Assembly: GCA_026724425.1 (NCBI GenBank)
Contig: JAIUCV010000103.1
Coordinates: forward strand, 1,922,001-1,986,000
Origin: Erythrophleum ivorense
Lineage: Eukaryota > Streptophyta > Magnoliopsida > Fabales > Fabaceae
Reading direction: 5' to 3'
DNA: 64,000 nucleotides
Below, one piece after another: positions 52,240 to 62,225 of this stretch (position 1 is the first letter of the stretch; the number at the start of each line of letters is the position of its first letter). A program made the position numbers and the translations under genes. The notes under the pieces were generated by a model. That model was not told where the DNA came from. It saw only the letters and a list, made by a program, of their open reading frames with translations, and did no database searches.

Positions 52240-53705
52240 TAACTTGGTAAAAACCATTTTACATATATCTATCAAACTAATTCATATTCAAATTTTAAAG
52301 CTTTTAGAATATAGCCACTTGAATTTCTAAACATTGTATATCTAAAAACGAAAGCAACACCACAGAAGGTAAATTAAAAGTAAAGTACGCAAGCTAACAT
52401 ATATGAATTTGACTAAAACACTCGAGTAATAATTATATTTCCATAAGAGGTAAAAAACAGAGCATGCCCACGTATGAAAATCCCACACAAGGATATAAAG
52501 TAGACCTGAGTGGGGCAAACTCTGAATCAAATTTTATATAAAATTTGGTCAGACTTTAACTTTGAGGCCATTTAAATTTTACTAGTTACAGCCTAGAACC
52601 CATCCCTGAACTTTTCTAAAGCTAAAGAACCCTCAATAAGAAAATTAGATATGGTGGATACCTGAATTTCCATACTGCAGACATAAGGTCTAATGCAAAG
52701 ATGGACAAATAGCTTTGCCTTTTGTATTGTCTTTACGAATGTCACCAAATCATAACTGCCATCAAACTTGTATTGGATGCAGAACAACGTAATCATAACC
52801 CATTTCATTAACAGAACAATGTAATGAATTGTATGTATAAGAGGAAAAGTGTGTTTTTGGAAGGAAAAAAAAAAGGAATGATAAATAATCATAACCCATT
52901 TGATCTATATTATATTGTTTCTTTCCTATCCTGAATATATATAATTAATTTGTAGTGTCTGTTTTTTTTTTTAACACATCAAAATGCTTATTAGTTAAAT
53001 AATTGACAAAAGCTACCCGGGTAATTTGAAAGCAAATATACAGAAGCAAAAGGAGGTTACTCTTAGGCTTTAAATGTTTAGGAAGTTACAATACATGCTC
53101 TGCAAATTAATGCCACCCAAAATTCCAAACTTGTAAGCCTAAGTTGTTACCTTTTATGCATAAAATGAACTTCAATTAGATTCCCCAAGAAGGCCTATTC
53201 CAGCCTAACTACAGAAACAGAGATTTAAATGGTTGAAGGCTGACTTACATAAATATATGTTTCTTGCTCTCCCATGGACTCTGTTTCTGTAACTTGTAAA
53301 TTCAAACCATTCACTTGCAATGCCAACAACATATTTACAGAAAGGACTCAGTTCAATATTACAGGATCAGAGTTACCAAATAACAGATACAGTAAAGAAA
53401 GGAGTGGCCAGTGCTTATCAGTGAAAATGATATATTTCTAAAAATTATAGATCTAAAAATGACATATTTCCAACTTGGTAAAAACCATTTTACATATATC
53501 TATCAAACTAATTAAACCGCAAATTTTAAAACATTCAGAATATAGTGACAGGAATTTCTAAAAATTATAGATCTGCAAATGAAAGCAACCCCATGAAAGT
53601 AAATTGAAAGTAAAATACACATACGAACATATATGAATTTGACTGAAACACCCAAGTACTGATTACATTTCCACAAGAAGTAAAGAACAGAGCATTCAAT
53701 CAACA
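52240..53705 (+). repeat. ~240-bp direct duplication within the CACTA element
   Basis: Segments ~52,242-52,475 and ~53,472-53,700 share AACTTGGTAAAAACCATTTT, ATATATGAATTTGACT and AAACAGAGCAT/AGAACAGAGCAT text, in the same orientation, about 1.23 kb apart. They differ at many positions. Confidence 0.75.
52662..52775 (-). pseudogene. Captured beta-galactosidase (GH35) exon fragment
   Basis: The minus strand encodes YDLVTFVKTIQKAKLFVHLC followed by IRPYVC. This matches the conserved GH35 plant beta-galactosidase segment ([27 protein letters not shown]). It then ends at a GT donor (52661-52660) where the family would continue. The usual Gly of RIGPYVC is replaced by Arg. It sits inside the CACTA element with no other galactosidase exon recognised, so it is a transduplicated fragment. 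Confidence 0.65.
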
Positions 53706-53868
53706 TGGTGAAGGAAGAAGCTTAAATCAGGCCCACAGATGCTTAGTGAAATCTTAATAATATGATCTAACTTTTAAGAAAGTTCCTCTAGTAACTTGAG
53801 GAATTATAATCGATCTTCTTTTCTAGATATAGTGATATTTGAGAGTATGTTTTTACTAAGGAATTTAC

Positions 53869-53996
53869 CAGAGGGGGTCATCAAACCCCAAAATGTGGGA
53901 TAAAGAATCTTTGATGCAACACGTTGAATTGCAAGTACACAGCAGAAAACTCCAGCAACCTATAAATAACAAAGGATATAATAGATATATATATAT

Positions 53997-54040
<44 letters not shown>

Positions 54041-54267
54041 GAAACCTAGTTTGCAACATATAATGCATAGGACATTGAACACACCTACAACCAAAGGCAT
54101 GAAGTTGATACTTAATATAAGATATGAATAATTGATAATTATAAAGTATCAGCAAAATAGAATATGTTTGCGCATGCAATCTAAACAAAGTGTAAGAAGT
54201 AATAGTCTGAAGCTCTAAAGCTTACTTGCAATTTAATACTTCTCCAACGCCAGAGTAGCCCAGGTTG
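53869..54267 (-). pseudogene. Two captured exons of an unidentified membrane protein
   Basis: Exon 54267-54226 (14 codons, QPGLLWRWRSIKLQ) is bounded by AG and GTAAGC. It joins in frame to exon 53959-53869 (30 codons plus 1 nt, including VFCCVLAIQRVASKILYPTF), bounded by ATAG and GTAAAT. The hydrophobic segment suggests a membrane protein that I cannot name. Further donor-like sites on the same strand at 54604 (GAG|GTAACT) and 54744 (GAG|GTAAGA) may end upstream leader exons. Confidence 0.45.
53997..54040. repeat. (GATA)n microsatellite
   Basis: About ten GATA units following a short TA run, inside the CACTA element. Confidence 0.95.
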
Positions 54268-55322
54268 CTTAAAATAACAATACAATCACCATCAAACCTC
54301 TTCACACATGCAAGGAATATCTATTTTTAACTTCCCCAGTTACCTCATAATCAATTCCATTGACAACCCCCCTTCTCTGCCAAGTAAAAAATAAACGAGA
54401 CTTCTCTCTAAAAGAATGATAGAAAAAGATTTAAAAGAGAGAGAGGGGGGAGAGAGAGACAGAGAGACAGAGAGAAAGAAAACATAGACTATTTCAGAAG
54501 GCCGTTGATACTATAACCAAAGAATATGGGAAAGGAATCAGTTTCTCTATATATTATTCAATAACAACACAAAAGATACAAACCTTGGCCGCAAGAAAGT
54601 TACCTCAGCAACGCTGTCCCCAAAATTACTCATGGATTGAAATTTCAGAGTAAAAGCCAAACTCATAATCAATAGACAATTACCGAAGACAGAATGTCAA
54701 TTGCAAAGATTAGGCATATTATGAACCAACAGAGAATTCTTACCTCAGGCAATCCAAATGAATTTTGAGAAAGAGCAATTTGAGGCAGCTTCTCAAAATC
54801 CTATAAATTTTCCGACGAGTGTTGAGGGGTTGCAAGTTGCTAATAAGATTCTGAGTACTTTGGGAGCTGAAAATCGTAGAAGCAATGTTTTCTGTTGAAA
54901 CTCAGTCATGCTTTCAAAAGGAGGGAGAGAGATAGAGGTGGTGCTGCTCAACTAGAGGTAGAAACACATCAACAAAGCTTCAAGAAGTGGCTGCATAACT
55001 CAGTGGTCTCGGATGCTGGGGCTAGGGCTTCACAAGATCACGGCTCTGGGTGGAGGGAGAAGCAAAAACTGGCAGAGGCAGCATGCTCAGGGACTTGGTA
55101 TTTGGGGAATTTTTAAGAGTACATAGAAGCAGTTTGTTCAAAACTGCCCACCACCATGAAGGGCAAGAATTTAGGGGCAGTTTTAGTAAAACCACCGTTA
55201 AGTTCAATGACTTGGAGGCGGTTTTCAAAGCGCCATTAAGTCAAAGTTTAGTGGCAGTTTAAGCTAACCGTCACTAAAACCCAGTTTCATTATTATTATT
55301 ATTATTATTTTGGGTAGTGTAG

Positions 55323-55633
55323 GCACACTTAACATTCATGTAAACAATAACAAATCAGAATACACTGGATGAGCTCCCTGGAGTCTGCCCAGTGCAAATG
55401 GCCTAGCTCAACAGGAGTATCCAAAAATAAATAAATAAATAAAACAGTAGACAAAGATAGTCAGACCTAAGAACACCTGCTTCAATGATTGTTACTGATC
55501 ATAAGACAAGCAATTTTAGACATTGCAATGACATAGAAGCTAAGCTCCAAATTACGTTTTTTTTGGGGGGGGGGGGGGGTGGGGGGAGAGAGACTAACTA
55601 AGAGACACAGCAAGAAAACACAAACGCTATACT
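55323..55633. other. 3' flank of the DnaJ gene
   Basis: Lies between the CACTA element and the DnaJ stop codon. Contains a G15-T-G6 run (55565-55586), which is a C-run in the DnaJ sense strand and probably in its 3' UTR. No clear poly(A) signal was identified. Confidence 0.4.
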
Positions 55634-58600
55634 TCAGTCTAAATTTATTACAAAACCCGGAATTGAGGAAGGATCAAGCTCCCAACATCCTTTGAGATGA
55701 ATATTGCCTTCCCCACTGTGCTTAAAAGCAGGAATCTGGTGAGAAAATCTATATGCATCCACTCGTGGTATTTCAATAATACCAGTTTTAGATCTCTGGA
55801 CTCTAGGAGCCTTGTAAATTGGCTTAGAGTCGCTAAGACACATCAGAACCACAACTTGTAAACTCTTGTCATTATCTGCCAATACTTCCACTATGTGACA
55901 ATCACCTCTCCCCTGATTTGAACAAGTTGATTCATAGTTCTGGTCCTTGTATAGAGCCCAAATCTCACCTTTCCTTGGATAAATTTCATATCTATTATCT
56001 GCCGTGGGTTCAACTCTTAAATGATGAGAGAAAGTAGAAAGGGAAACGATCTGGGTTTTAGCAATTTTAACCATAAAGGTACCACAAGCTACTGGTCTAG
56101 TTATGCCTTTGGGCAGTGAACAGGGTTCAAGCAAGGCCACATGCAATCTAAAATTAGGGGCAAATTCAATCTTCTTAATTTGTGCATACACGTTAGGCAT
56201 CCGATCCCTATCACCATATAATGCCCATATCTGATCACACTGATACATTTCTTCAGATTTTAACATATAACATGATGCTTTCGAAGCCCCACGATCTTCT
56301 GTGAAAGGTCTACGAACACCTCCTAGAGACTCAGAAATACTGCCATCCTTCAACTTTTTGTTGGCATCTGAATGTTTACCACTTACCTTGCCAGTTGTGC
56401 ATTGATTTGCATCTACTTGGGCTTTTTTCTTGCTTAAATCTCTAGGTGATCTTTGTACATTCAACCTCTCTCTTGCACAATCAATTTTCTCATGTTTCTT
56501 TGGTGTTTTGACCCTCTCATCAGCCTGATCTGAAGCAGCAGTTCCCCCAGGTGGACTGAAGTCCCTGTGGCCTACATCTTTGCCACCATCCTCTCTTGTC
56601 ATATGTTCACTTTTATTTTCCCGACCATTTTCCATATTTTTGCTTTTTGATCCCCTTGGCGATCTTCTAAGCATTGAGGAAGCTCTTTCAACATCATTAC
56701 TTTTATGCATCTTCACCTCACGACTACTCTCATCAGTTCCCTCGTGTTGACTGAAGTCCATGCAGCCCGTGTCTTTGCTACCATTCTCTCTTGTCACATG
56801 CTGACTACCATTAACTTGACCATTATCCATATCTTTTCTGTTTGACCCCCTTGGCGATCTTCTAAGTATTGAGGAAGCTCTTTTGACATCATTACTCCCA
56901 TGCACCTTTGGCTCATGATTACTCTCATTAGGCATCACATGTTCAGCTTTATGCCCAGAGGATTCATGGCATGAACTTTTGACTCCAGCGTTTAACATTC
57001 CATCTCCCATCTTCACATCACCAGTATCACCAGCTTCAAAAAGATCAATAGGCAAACCAGCAGGATCAAGTTCAAAAGATCCACGAGGAACACCTTCTCT
57101 TTCATCACCAGTCATTTTAAATGAAGGAATTCGATGCGAGAACCTGTATAGCTCATTAGGTGGAACACAAAATAAGCTAATTCCATTATGTTCAGTTCGC
57201 TGGAAGAGGCTAACAAACCCTTTCACTTTGCCAAGATAGGCAACTTCAATGCCAATATTCTCAGTAAAATCTGACAGGACTTCCACATATTCAAATTTGT
57301 ACTTCGAATACTTTTCCGGATTAGAACTCCATTTTATATCCCAATCTTTAAAAATTGCCCATGTTTCCCCTTTACTAGGATATACCATATAATGCCTTTT
57401 GCTGATTCCTTTTATGTAATGAATCTGATGAGAGAACATAGCACGGTCTTCAATTTCTTGAGAGCTACCTAGTCTGAACTTACCACAACCAACAGGCAAC
57501 TCTGCTTCATGCCAATCAATCTCACCTTTATCGTCTGGCCCAGCCTCCAGCCAAGTAATCAGCAACTTGAATCCAGGGGACAGCACTTTCTTCACACGAG
57601 CATAGAATCTTGGCATACTATCACTTGGATCGTAAATGGCCCAGAACTGATCTTTAGCAAAACAATTCTCTGCCCTATCCTTCTCAAAATCACTGAAATC
57701 TGGATCAGGACAATTGATGATATCTGGATCGGAAGGGACACTTGAATTCAATGGAGAACAATAGTCAGCTTTTGAGTTTGAGTCATCAAGACCTGCCTTA
57801 GATGGCTCCTCTCTATGCACATGAGACTGCTCAATTTTGCTTCTCTTACGTAAAAATATTTCTTCAGGCAGACCACTTGCTTTATTTCTGCCCTCTGTAC
57901 TCAGACCACCCATACCAGCAGCAGAACTAGCCAAATAATTGTCATTAGACAACCCACCACTTGCAGGTACTTCTCTTTTCTCCACTTCAATGGTGCTGGA
58001 TGATCTATTATGCCGTGGCCTTTTAGAAGGACTCTCAAAATCGTCATCTTTAGAGGTTTCAAAGTAAGAAACATCCTGCTTTTGCCTGGAAGATCTCCTA
58101 GGCTGTACTCCTGCCTTAAGTCCAGATGGATCAACACCACTACCTTGAACATTGGCATCTTTAACACCATTACCATTCTCAGTCTTGCAACTTTCTCTGG
58201 AATCCGGAACTGACTGCCTGGCTCTCTTACTTCCTACATGAGTAGAAGATGGTGACTCCCTGGCTTTGGGTGAAGCAGGTTTGGGCGTTCTCACATCTAC
58301 CTTTGCCCTTCCTGCAACCACATGGCCATCTTTACTCTTTTCACCTTTACAATGCCCACCAACTCCAGAAGTGCATTTTGTCATGGATTCTGGCTTTGGA
58401 TACTCTTTCGGGTTATTAAATGATGTCCACTTGTATGCAGTTGGACCATGCTGAAATCCCAAATCATGAGCTACAAAGGGTCTAGAACACTGTTGGCAGC
58501 GTAAGGTTGCATTTAAAATGGATCTGTAGTATTCATACCTAGTTTTACAATGATTACAAGATGTCCAAAATGTCTGTTGTGCAGCCTGCTGATAGGAATT

Positions 58601-59116
58601 CCAACTTGTGGACTGTGAATTATTCTGATGCTTTCTTGCTTGTACATCATGTTTCTTGGCAAATACATTCCCATTTGAGTGACAGGATGGGGGCCTAGAT
58701 GATGCAGTTCTCATGAAGGCTCTATACTTCATGTCATACAAAGAACGCTTTGCTTGGTCACTTAAGACCCTATTTGCCTCTCCAATCAACTTGAAAGCAG
58801 CCTCTGCACCTGAAAACTTATTTTTATCAGGATGAAGTAGCAGGGCAAGCTTCCTGTACTGTTTCCTTATGGTTGCTTCATCAGCTGGTTGTTCCGTCTG
58901 AAGAATTCTATACCAGTCCATTTCAGAGCCAGAAAGTTTGTTCTGTGCAGCACTGTGAACCTCACAAACTGCAAGGACATGAACAATGTTCTCAATTTCA
59001 GGAAACAGTTTTTGGGCCTTCATAGCAAACTTCAGTGCCCCCACAAAGTCACCACTTTGCATTCTACTTTCCGCAATTTGCTTAGCCCTCAGAGCCTCAT
59101 CCTTGTTGCACTCCAT
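55634..59116 (-). CDS. DnaJ (J-domain) protein with two DUF3444 domains
   Basis: Single uninterrupted frame of 1,160 codons. The start is the ATG at 59116 (MECNKDEALRAK), the family's usual N-terminus; the frame stays open 24 bp upstream to a TTG, which is not a plausible plant start. Domains: N-terminal helical region (~1-60), J domain (~66-130) with the Hsp70-stimulating HPD at 95-97, and two CxxC pairs (C187/C190 and C207/C210) likely binding zinc. A charged linker with basic clusters (SKRAR, PSKRPRH, RKRSK) follows, then DUF3444-1 (~490-690), a repeated linker (~740-898) and DUF3444-2 (~960-1155). Plant members are J-domain co-chaperones of unknown client, thought nuclear or cytosolic. 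The basic clusters favour nucleus (inference). The intronless coding region with an intron in the leader is usual for the family. Confidence 0.93.
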   Translation of the reverse strand: MECNKDEALRAKQIAESRMQSGDFVGALKFAMKAQKLFPEIENIVHVLAVCEVHSAAQNKLSGSEMDWYRILQTEQPADEATIRKQYRKLALLLHPDKNKFSGAEAAFKLIGEANRVLSDQAKRSLYDMKYRAFMRTASSRPPSCHSNGNVFAKKHDVQARKHQNNSQSTSWNSYQQAAQQTFWTSCNHCKTRYEYYRSILNATLRCQQCSRPFVAHDLGFQHGPTAYKWTSFNNPKEYPKPESMTKCTSGVGGHCKGEKSKDGHVVAGRAKVDVRTPKPASPKARESPSSTHVGSKRARQSVPDSRESCKTENGNGVKDANVQGSGVDPSGLKAGVQPRRSSRQKQDVSYFETSKDDDFESPSKRPRHNRSSSTIEVEKREVPASGGLSNDNYLASSAAGMGGLSTEGRNKASGLPEEIFLRKRSKIEQSHVHREEPSKAGLDDSNSKADYCSPLNSSVPSDPDIINCPDPDFSDFEKDRAENCFAKDQFWAIYDPSDSMPRFYARVKKVLSPGFKLLITWLEAGPDDKGEIDWHEAELPVGCGKFRLGSSQEIEDRAMFSHQIHYIKGISKRHYMVYPSKGETWAIFKDWDIKWSSNPEKYSKYKFEYVEVLSDFTENIGIEVAYLGKVKGFVSLFQRTEHNGISLFCVPPNELYRFSHRIPSFKMTGDEREGVPRGSFELDPAGLPIDLFEAGDTGDVKMGDGMLNAGVKSSCHESSGHKAEHVMPNESNHEPKVHGSNDVKRASSILRRSPRGSNRKDMDNGQVNGSQHVTRENGSKDTGCMDFSQHEGTDESSREVKMHKSNDVERASSMLRRSPRGSKSKNMENGRENKSEHMTREDGGKDVGHRDFSPPGGTAASDQADERVKTPKKHEKIDCARERLNVQRSPRDLSKKKAQVDANQCTTGKVSGKHSDANKKLKDGSISESLGGVRRPFTEDRGASKASCYMLKSEEMYQCDQIWALYGDRDRMPNVYAQIKKIEFAPNFRLHVALLEPCSLPKGITRPVACGTFMVKIAKTQIVSLSTFSHHLRVEPTADNRYEIYPRKGEIWALYKDQNYESTCSNQGRGDCHIVEVLADNDKSLQVVVLMCLSDSKPIYKAPRVQRSKTGIIEIPRVDAYRFSHQIPAFKHSGEGNIHLKGCWELDPSSIPGFVINLD
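56531..56899 (-). repeat. Internal 195-bp coding repeat in the DnaJ linker
   Basis: Two ~58-residue units (residues ~740-797 and ~805-862), offset by 65 residues, share NDVKRASSILRRSPRGS / NDVERASSMLRRSPRGS and a downstream TREN/TRED...GKD...DFS pattern. A third degenerate RSPRDLSKKK occurs at ~889-898. RSPRG is a basic, possibly phosphorylated or nucleic-acid-binding motif (inference). Confidence 0.85.
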
Positions 59117-59127
59117 GGGTGATTTGA

Positions 59128-60760
59128 AATCAAAACCCAATTACCTTGTTCTCTCAGTATGGATACTGCAACATTTTTATGTCTGTTCACATTCCACAAG
59201 AACTTTTAAAATCCACCCTGCTTGACACAAGAAAGCAAGATTGATAAAGTCAAACCACCATTCAAGCATTCACCAAGCCATAAATTACTTGCATGAACCA
59301 AACAAACTAGATATAAGCATGCTTCATGCATTCACAGGAAAACTCAGCGGAGAGTAGCCTTGAAACAATTGAGGAGATTCTGAAGCAGATACAATTGAAA
59401 GACAGAGACAAAATCTATCAATGAGAAGACTTAGAAGTCAGAAATAAAAGGTTCCAGGCAACTTTATTAGCATACCGAACAACAAAACCTAGAATACCTC
59501 ATTTGAACTTTACTACCAAATTCACCATGCTAGGATGACCTCTTTATAACTTGCGTAGAGGGAAGTAAACAAATGTTTTGCCTTACAATATACACTGGAA
59601 AGAATGGATTAGAATTTTTGAAATTACAGACAAATAACCCCACCCCAACCCCCCCCCCCCCCCCAAAAAAAAAGGAGCACATCAAGAGAATCTATAATTT
59701 AGGTGAAGGCAAAGTGGAAAACCAGCATGCAAGCATACAAGGAAATACAGGACAGAAAGGAGGACAAACAACAACCAAATATTAAGCATAAACAAATTAT
59801 GTCACAAGTATCATAAAACAGGTTTAAGCATAACCATAAAGTTTTCACCTTATTTTCTTTGCCTTCATTTCCTCAGTTATCAGCTAATCTCCCCAATGCT
59901 AAATAGCATAATTCAGACACTAGGGAATGTCTATTATGCCTTTGTAATCATTACTTAACAATTTCTATTTTTTTTAATTACTTTTCTAAAGTGAGGGCAT
60001 GAAAGTCATTTGTTATCTTGAAAATCACTTTTTAATTCCATTTTCCATTCCATTCTGTGTACCATGCGTGCCCTAGATATCAAGCTTCAGGCACACAATC
60101 CACATGTCATTGATCCGATTACAATTGTCTTTTTTAAAAAAAATACAAATGCAAATAAGATACAAATCAAGCACCGATTTGGAAAACAAAGATGGCAACA
60201 GAAGAATAGTGTGAATTCTAAAATCGTAGGACGTAACTTAAGGAGAAAATGCTCACAACATAAGTTGCAAGACAGAAGAGATCACTGGTATAAAAGGACA
60301 TCTGCAGAAGAGTTGCAACAGAAAGGAAAACAATCTTAGAAATGGAACACCAAAGTGAAAGGCATGCGTAGATAATGGAACTTACTTGAACTGCACTATG
60401 AGATTCTAGATAAGAGGTTAGGAGATAAAAGCGGGAAGCAAAAATGGGTGAAACTTTCAAGAGAAGGTAGAATATGAGGGAGAGGGAAGAAGGAAGTTCC
60501 TGGGGTTTGCCCAAATTGTTGTTTCACTTTCAGGTGGTACTCCTAATTTCCTGATAAAAGCGCAAATGGAGATAAAGACCCCACAGGCCAGACCAGTTGC
60601 ATAATTTTATAAATGATAGTATCCAAATACAGGTGTCTCACTTAAATTTCAAGAAAGATATGCCCCTGCACACTAATCAACTTCCTTTTAGCCAGGTGAC
60701 ATCGGTTTCATTTGACCATTAAACCACAATTTTTATAAATATTAAAAAGTAATGAACCTG
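59128..60760 (-). promoter_or_regulatory. DnaJ leader unit 1 (proximal): promoter, leader exon, intron, acceptor
   Basis: Read on the minus strand: TTATAAAAT (60612-60604) as TATA box, a pyrimidine-rich leader exon ending at CAA|GTAAGT (exon end 60386), then an intron to TTGCAG (AG 59167-59166). The second leader exon begins at 59165 and continues into the coding ATG at 59116. The whole unit is repeated at 60822-62225. A C16 run (59649-59664) lies in the intron. Confidence 0.6.
59649..59664. repeat. C16 homopolymer
   Basis: Sixteen C followed by A9 in the DnaJ leader intron; it reads as G16 in the sense strand. Confidence 0.95.
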
Positions 60761-60821
60761 CCGCAATGTCACAAGTTAAAATTTCTGTTTAAAGAAAAAG
60801 GTTAAAAATTCCATTAAAACC

Positions 60822-62225
60822 CAATTACCTAATTCTCCCAGTAAGGAACCACAACATTTTCTGTCTGTTCACACTCCACAAGTGCTGTAAAATCTTCACC
60901 TGCTTGACACAAGCAAGATGGATAAAGTCAGACCACCAATCAAGCATTCATCAAGTAAGTCATGTATTACTTGCATGACTAAAACAAACTAGATATAGAC
61001 ATATTTCATGCATCAGTGAGAGAACTCAGCAAACAATAGCCTTGAAGCAACTGGGGAAATTTTAAAGCAGATAAAACTGGGCGACAGAAAAAATTCAATT
61101 TCTCAAAAGACTTGGAACTGAAAGGTTCGAGGAAACTTTGCTAGCATACTGAACAGCAAAGCCTAGAAGGCCTTATAGGAACTCTACTACCAAATTCACA
61201 AGGCAAGGATGATGATTTCATTTTATAATTTTTGTAAAGGCAAGAAAACATATGTTTTGCCTTATGTTATACATTGTATAGAATGGCATAGAAATTTTGA
61301 AATTACAAAGAAATAACAATAAAAGCACATCAAGAGAATCTACAGTTTAGGTAAAGTGGAAAACCAGCATCCAAACATCATACGAAATACTTGACAAAAA
61401 GGAGGACAAATAACAACAGAATATTAAGCATAAACACACATTATGCCATAAGTATCTTGAACATGTTTAAGCATAAACATTAAGTTTTCACTCCTTTTTC
61501 CTTTGCCTCCATTTCCTCGGTTACCAGCTAATCTCTCCAATAATAAAGCATAATTCAAACCCTAGATTTCAAGTTTCAGACACACAACTGTCATTTCAAT
61601 GACAAAGAACATTTTAAAGGGAAAAAAAATTACGGAAGCAAATAGTATACATATAGAGCACTGATTTAAGAAACAGAGAAGAACAGAAGAATAGCATAAA
61701 ATCTAAAAACGTGAATTGTAATTTAAGGAGAATATGCTCACAGTAAGTTGTGAGATGGACAAAATCACAAGGAAGAAAATGACATCCATGGAAGAGTTGC
61801 AGCAGAAATGAAAACAATCTAAAAATTGGAATGCAGAAGTAACAGGCAAGAGTTGACAATTGAGCTTACTTGCACTGCAAGAATCAAGATAAGAGGGTTG
61901 GAGATAAAGGTGAGAAGCAAAAATAGGTGAAATTGTCAAGAGAAGAGGCACAAATGTGTGTGAGGGATGGAGAAAGTCCTATGGGTTTTCCCAAATTGTT
62001 GTTTCAGATTCATGTAGTTCTAATTTCAAGAGAAGAGGGGGAAATGGAGATAAAGGCCACAGAGGTTAGACCCATTGTGCAATTTTATAGGTAATAATAT
62101 ACAAATACAGATGTCTCTCTGAAATTTCCAGATATACTATGCCCCTAAACACTGATCAACTCCCTATTAGCAAGGTGCCATAAGTTGCATTTGATAATTT
62201 AAGTCACCTCCTTTATAAATATTAA
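60822..62225 (-). promoter_or_regulatory. DnaJ leader unit 2 (distal duplicate): promoter, leader exon, intron
   Basis: Tandem copy of 59128-60760. It shares CTATAAAAT (TATA, 62090-62082), GAAACAACAATTTGGG in the leader exon, the donor CAA|GTAAGC (exon end 61870) and intron text down to AATTAGGTAATTGGGTTTT (~60,825-60,843). At the position of the proximal CAG acceptor the copy reads TGG, so a transcript from this promoter would have to splice to the proximal acceptor at 59166. Confidence 0.6.

Larger units (their letters stand above)
51712..55319. mobile_element. CACTA-type DNA transposon carrying host gene fragments
   Basis: Left end CACCACCGAAAAAACC; right end, read inverted, CACTACCCAAAATAAT. 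Both are followed inward by TTTTAGTGACGGTT-like subterminal repeats (TTTAGTGACGG at ~51,731; ACCGTCACTAAAA at ~55,267; further TTTAGTGGCAGTTT and AACCGCC motifs). A 3-bp duplication TAG flanks it (51709-51711 and 55320-55322), as expected for CACTA elements. Length 3,608 bp. I see no transposase, so it is non-autonomous. The inside contains several minus-strand exon-like blocks with good donor sites. Confidence 0.7.

Noticed and set aside
57901..58176. Overlapping 91-codon minus-strand frame inside the DnaJ gene
   Set aside because: Out-of-frame shadow of the 1,160-codon coding sequence.
59117..59140. Upstream extension of the DnaJ protein by eight residues
   Set aside because: It would begin at TTG, and the family start is the ATG at 59116; the 24 bp are leader sequence.
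60218..60514. 98-codon minus-strand frame, with a relative at 61703-61951
   Set aside because: Similarity is explained by the tandem duplication of the DnaJ leader; the frames are not conserved in length or reading and cover splice donors.
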